In this document: positions 61,491 to 64,000 of the stretch, piece after piece | Layout: the number at the start of each line of letters is the position of its first letter | Position numbering within the stretch: position 1 is the stretch's first letter | Source of the DNA: Marinobacter bryozoorum | GTDB taxonomy: Bacteria > Pseudomonadota > Gammaproteobacteria > Pseudomonadales > Oleiphilaceae | NCBI RefSeq assembly: GCF_023156245.1 | Contig: NZ_JAKZAH010000018.1 | Location: 22,780 to 86,779 of the forward strand | DNA length: 64,000 nt | Reading direction: 5' to 3' | Translations under genes and position numbers: made by a program | The notes under the pieces: generated by a model | Told to the model about the DNA's origin: nothing | What the model saw: only the letters and a program-made list of their open reading frames with translations | Database searches by the model: none

Positions 61491-62606
61491 ACCGACCAGA
61501 TCGGCATTCTCCCTGAAACCGCACTCGACGCACTGAAAGCGCGCTTGTGAGGTGCGATTATCCGGGCTGACATGCTGGCACAGGGGGCACGTCTGGCTGG
61601 TGTAATGTGCGGGCACCGCCAGCACCTCACCGCCCCGAAATGCCTGCTTGTATTCCAGTTGTCGTCGGAACTCGTGCCACCCCTGATCCAGAATACTCCG
61701 GTTCAGCCCAGACTTGGCTTTGACGTTCACGCCCGGATTTTCCGCATCGCCCCTGGCCGAGCGCGACATATTGCCCACCTTCAAATCCTCGATCACGATC
61801 ATCGCGTGGTTATTGCTGACCTGAGTGGAGGCTTTGTGCAGAGTGTCGCGCCGGAGGCTGGCGATACGGGTGTGCAAACGGTTCACTTTGGCTTTCTGCT
61901 TGTGCCAGTTGGCTGAAAATTTGACCTTCCGGGCCAGGGCGCGTTGCGCCCGAGCAAGTTTCTCCTGATTCGCTTTGAACGCGGAGACCGGTTCGATAAA
62001 GGTGCCATCAGATAGCGTGAGGAAGCGGGCGACACCCATATCCACGCCGATCATCGAGGTCGAGGCGTGCACCGGTTCGGGCACCTCCCGCTCGGCCTGG
62101 AAGCTGATGAACCAGCGACCACCCTCGAAGCCGACCGTACAGTTTTTGGTCGTGCCAACGATCTCTCGGGATTTGCGAAAGCGCGCCCAGCCGAGACCGG
62201 CTGGCAGCTTCACCCGCCGATTGTCGATCCGGCAGTATTTCTGGAAGTTGACGAACCGGATGCTGTCGCGGGACTTGCCCTTTTTCTTGAAGCGAGGGCG
62301 TTGCGAGCCGTCTACCTTCTTGAAATACCGCTGCCACGCGGTATCCAGGTCTTTGAGTTTCTGTTGCAGGTTGTCGGTGTAGGCTTCCTTTAACCATTCG
62401 GTCTCCGGTTCCTGTTTCCAGGCTGTAACCCACTTGGCCATTGTTTCGTACCGGGGCACATACTCGCCTTCCGTGTCAGCCGCTTTATTGCATTTCGCCA
62501 GGGCCTGGTTCCAGACAAACCGAGCGTGACCACACAGCACCCGCAAGCGGGCGCTTTGCGCGTCACTGGCGTCCAGTCGGAATTTAAAGCCTTGGCGTAT
62601 AATCAT
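61341..62606 (-). CDS. tnpB: TnpB RNA-guided nuclease of IS605 element
   Basis: 421 aa, intact. RuvC-type catalytic residues are all present: Asp189 (MIGVDMGVARF), Glu273 (IVIEDLKVG), Asp369 (ENADLVGAINI). The zinc finger has Cys340, Cys343 (CPLC) and Cys359, Cys362 (CVEC). The N-terminal wedge/recognition region starts IRQGFKFRLDASDAQSARL. TnpB cuts DNA at sites matching its guide RNA next to a TAM (here probably TCAA), which helps the element stay in place after TnpA excises it. It is divergent from tnpA by 58 bp. The stop lies in the right-end hairpin. Confidence 0.93.
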   Translation of the reverse strand: MIIRQGFKFRLDASDAQSARLRVLCGHARFVWNQALAKCNKAADTEGEYVPRYETMAKWVTAWKQEPETEWLKEAYTDNLQQKLKDLDTAWQRYFKKVDGSQRPRFKKKGKSRDSIRFVNFQKYCRIDNRRVKLPAGLGWARFRKSREIVGTTKNCTVGFEGGRWFISFQAEREVPEPVHASTSMIGVDMGVARFLTLSDGTFIEPVSAFKANQEKLARAQRALARKVKFSANWHKQKAKVNRLHTRIASLRRDTLHKASTQVSNNHAMIVIEDLKVGNMSRSARGDAENPGVNVKAKSGLNRSILDQGWHEFRRQLEYKQAFRGGEVLAVPAHYTSQTCPLCQHVSPDNRTSQARFQCVECGFRENADLVGAINIKARGHRVLACRETGLPDSVRQEPVRNREEVAPSAAPAASGIPHRR

Positions 62607-62664
62607 AGGTCAGTGTGTAGTATGGTTGGCATTATCAATACTAACACAAAGGTCGACCATAGCA

Positions 62665-63066
62665 ATGAGCGTGCAGTACAAAAAGAACAGGCATGCAGCA
62701 TACCTTCTGCACGTGCACATCGTGTTTGTCACCAAGTATCGGAGAAAGATTTTTGCACCTGCGCATCACGACGCCTTTCGGGAAGCCGCAAAACAGGTAT
62801 GTGCAGAGTTCGGAGCCCAGCTTGAGGAATGCAACGGAGAGTCGGATCACGTACACCTGCTGGTGAACTATCCGCCTTCGGTTCAGCTAACCAAGCTAAT
62901 CAACTCCCTCAAAGCGGTCTCGTCACGCAGAATGAGGCGACAGTTTGCCAATCTTGTCGCGGCGTACTCAAAGCCGATGCTCTGGAGTCGAGCGTATTTC
63001 GTGTCATCCTGTGGCGGTGCTCCACTGTCCGTCATTAAAGAATACATTGAAAACCAGCAAGGCTAA
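62665..63066 (+). CDS. tnpA: TnpA Y1 HUH transposase of IS605 element
   Basis: 133 aa from ATG 62665; an upstream frame start adds 13 unlikely residues. The HUH motif is SDHVHLLVNYPP and the catalytic Tyr is in SVIKEYIENQQG. HVHIVFVTKYRRKIF is the usual N-terminus. It acts as a dimer on single-stranded DNA ends with hairpins to excise and insert the element. The 3' end overlaps the hairpin at 63057-63074. Full length and no frameshift, so the element may still be able to move. Confidence 0.93.
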   Translation: MSVQYKKNRHAAYLLHVHIVFVTKYRRKIFAPAHHDAFREAAKQVCAEFGAQLEECNGESDHVHLLVNYPPSVQLTKLINSLKAVSSRRMRRQFANLVAAYSKPMLWSRAYFVSSCGGAPLSVIKEYIENQQG

Positions 63067-63122
63067 CGCCTTGCACCGCATTCACCCGACACCTTCTTCG
63101 GTTTGGGTACCCTGCGGAGACT

Positions 63123-63923
63123 TTGATGGTCCTCGTGGCTGTTAATCACGGTGAGCTGCTCGAACGACAGTGGGTGCCGGCCCGCCTCAACCCGTTCCCG
63201 GGCCTCTTCATCCCAAAACGGCTTCAGGTCCCGGTACAGGCGGGTGAATTCCGCGGCCAGCGGTGAGTCTACGACGATTTCCAGGTCATACCAGGGCAGA
63301 CCCTCGCCGGCCCCAGCGCCACCGTCCAGGTTGCTATGGGCCATATCGAACGGGATCCGGTCATCGCCAAATTCACTGATCAGGCTTTCCAGTTCATACA
63401 GCAGGCCCTGGGTGCGACCGATGCTGAAGGCCGGGATCAGAACGGTGCCGCCATCGGCCAGCGCCTGTTCCAGCACCTTCTTCAGGCGATAACGCAGCTG
63501 TACCCGGCCCTCATGGTCCCTGTCACCGTAGGTGCTTTCGATAACCAGGCGGTCTGCACGTTCCGGCGAGGCCGGTGGCGGCAACAACGGCGCATGGGGT
63601 GCTCCCCAGGTCGCCACTGAACACAACCCTCTCGCTGGCCGCCCCGGTATCTGCCTGACATTCCACGTAGGCCGAGCCCAATATATGGCCGGCCCGCTGC
63701 AGCCGGACCGACAGCGAGCAGTCGCCGGCTTCAAACACCGGGTGCCAATGATCATAAGGCACCGGCACCAGCCGACTGCGAATCAGATCCAGCACCTGGT
63801 TGATCAGTGCGCGGTTGCGGGTAAAGCCACTTTTAAGAGCGTCTTCGAGGATTTCCGGCAACAGGAGCGCCGACGGCTGCGAACAGATGATGGGACCGTC
63901 AAATTCGGCGGCCAGCAGGTAAT
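63123..63923 (-). pseudogene. Metallo-beta-lactamase exonuclease-like gene, N-terminal fragment with frameshift
   Basis: From 63923 the frame reads YLLAAEFDGPIICSQPSALL up to VVFSGDLG, then fails. The continuation is in the next frame: GAPHAPLLPPPASPERADRL, VIESTYGDRDHEG, LIPAFSIGRTQGLLYELESL and VINSHEDHQ. The switch is at the four-C run 63604-63607 (GGGG on the coding strand), where three would keep the frame; so one base was gained. The zinc-binding HxHxDH motif that should precede YLLAAEF is missing because foreign DNA begins at 63924. The fragment ends at the IS605 insertion. Confidence 0.87.
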
Positions 63924-64000
63924 TGCGTATTCCGCGCCATCGTGACCACCCATTCCGTTTGAACGTGACCGCCTGTTCCGGACGATTGTGACCGCTCATT
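63924..64000. mobile_element. Probable terminus of an IS21-family element (continues past the window)
   Basis: From TGCGTATTCCG at 63924 the sequence is three degenerate 23-bp tandem repeats (63929-63951, 63952-63974, 63975-63997) of form (a/g)TTCCG-N7-GTGACCrCy, with a fourth starting at 63998. Multiple terminal repeats with a TG end are typical of IS21-family elements. The MBL reading frame stops making sense exactly here. No transposase is in the window. Confidence 0.65.

Larger units (their letters stand above)
61324..63122 (-). mobile_element. Complete IS200/IS605-family element (tnpA and tnpB divergent)
   Basis: 1799 bp. It carries tnpB (minus strand) and tnpA (plus strand), transcribed apart from each other. 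On the minus strand the left flank ends CCATCAA and the element ends GATGTCAA, then the host gene resumes ATGAACGC; so it inserted 3' of TCAA and ends in TCAA, with no target duplication. This matches the single-strand transposition of the family. The right end (near 61340) has a perfect 9-bp hairpin, TCCCCCACC / GGTGGGGGA (61333-61357). Near the other end GCAAGGC-TAAC-GCCTTGC (63057-63074) is a second hairpin. Boundaries were deduced from rejoining the broken host gene. Confidence 0.9.

Noticed and set aside
1..64000. tRNA or rRNA genes
   Set aside because: I saw no cloverleaf with a CCA-type end and no rRNA-like stretch. A covariance-model search would settle it.

Overview
The window looks like chromosomal DNA of a marine gammaproteobacterium, most likely Marinobacter or a close relative. 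This is an inference from the high GC content, the run of LPS-core genes next to ilvE and glnE, and the CzcCBA and porin genes. No rRNA, tRNA or CRISPR array is visible. Most of the window builds and decorates the cell surface.

Region 1 (1-19.9 kb) is an LPS locus. A plus-strand set holds a YrbL-like protein, a lipid A acyltransferase-like protein, two glycosyltransferases and a sulfotransferase. It converges on a tight minus-strand operon (18067 down to 4735) of twelve genes that mostly overlap or nearly touch: Kdo kinase KdkA, an O-antigen ligase-like protein, a CMP-sugar synthetase, an aldolase fused to a Rossmann-like domain, a sialyltransferase-like protein, a WaaY-like heptose kinase, a GT4, a ParB-like unknown, a HAD phosphatase, and three genes that match the Campylobacter capsule phosphoramidate pathway (glutamine kinase, gamma-glutamyl-CDP-amidate hydrolase, phosphoglutamine cytidylyltransferase). 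I read the operon as LPS core and O-antigen assembly with two unusual branches: a possible new CMP-activated keto-acid sugar, and phosphoramidate decoration. A GT9 heptosyltransferase-like gene and a DUF6165 gene close the locus.

Region 2 (19.9-27.5 kb) is housekeeping: ilvE, glnE, a potassium-channel-like protein, mgtE and a CYTH protein. Region 3 (27.6-39.0 kb) is metal export and outer membrane: a CDF exporter, a small CzcI-like protein with a 12-C tract, CzcCBA, two porins, and a ZIP transporter gene broken by an in-frame stop codon. dtd and a prolyl aminopeptidase follow.

Region 4 (41.1-59.7 kb) is a second polysaccharide locus on the minus strand. It contains a WecA-like initiator, an SLC13 permease, cysC, a KpsC-type Kdo transferase, and a long operon running from rmlA through four large glycosyltransferases, a YPDV-repeat coiled-coil protein and a sulfotransferase to rmlC. 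The permease, CysC (PAPS supply) and two sulfotransferases together suggest a sulfated glycan. Intergenic DNA here is packed with nested palindromes made of CACGGA/CACGAA units, including three copies of a unit of about 100 bp, plus seven copies of the widespread TTCGACAAGCTCAGGGCGAA repeat.

Region 5 (59.8-64 kb) holds a DUF2235 hydrolase and a metallo-beta-lactamase exonuclease-like gene destroyed by three lesions: a complete 1.8-kb IS200/IS605 element with TnpA, TnpB and a guide-RNA end, a one-base frameshift, and what looks like the end of an IS21-family element running off the right edge.
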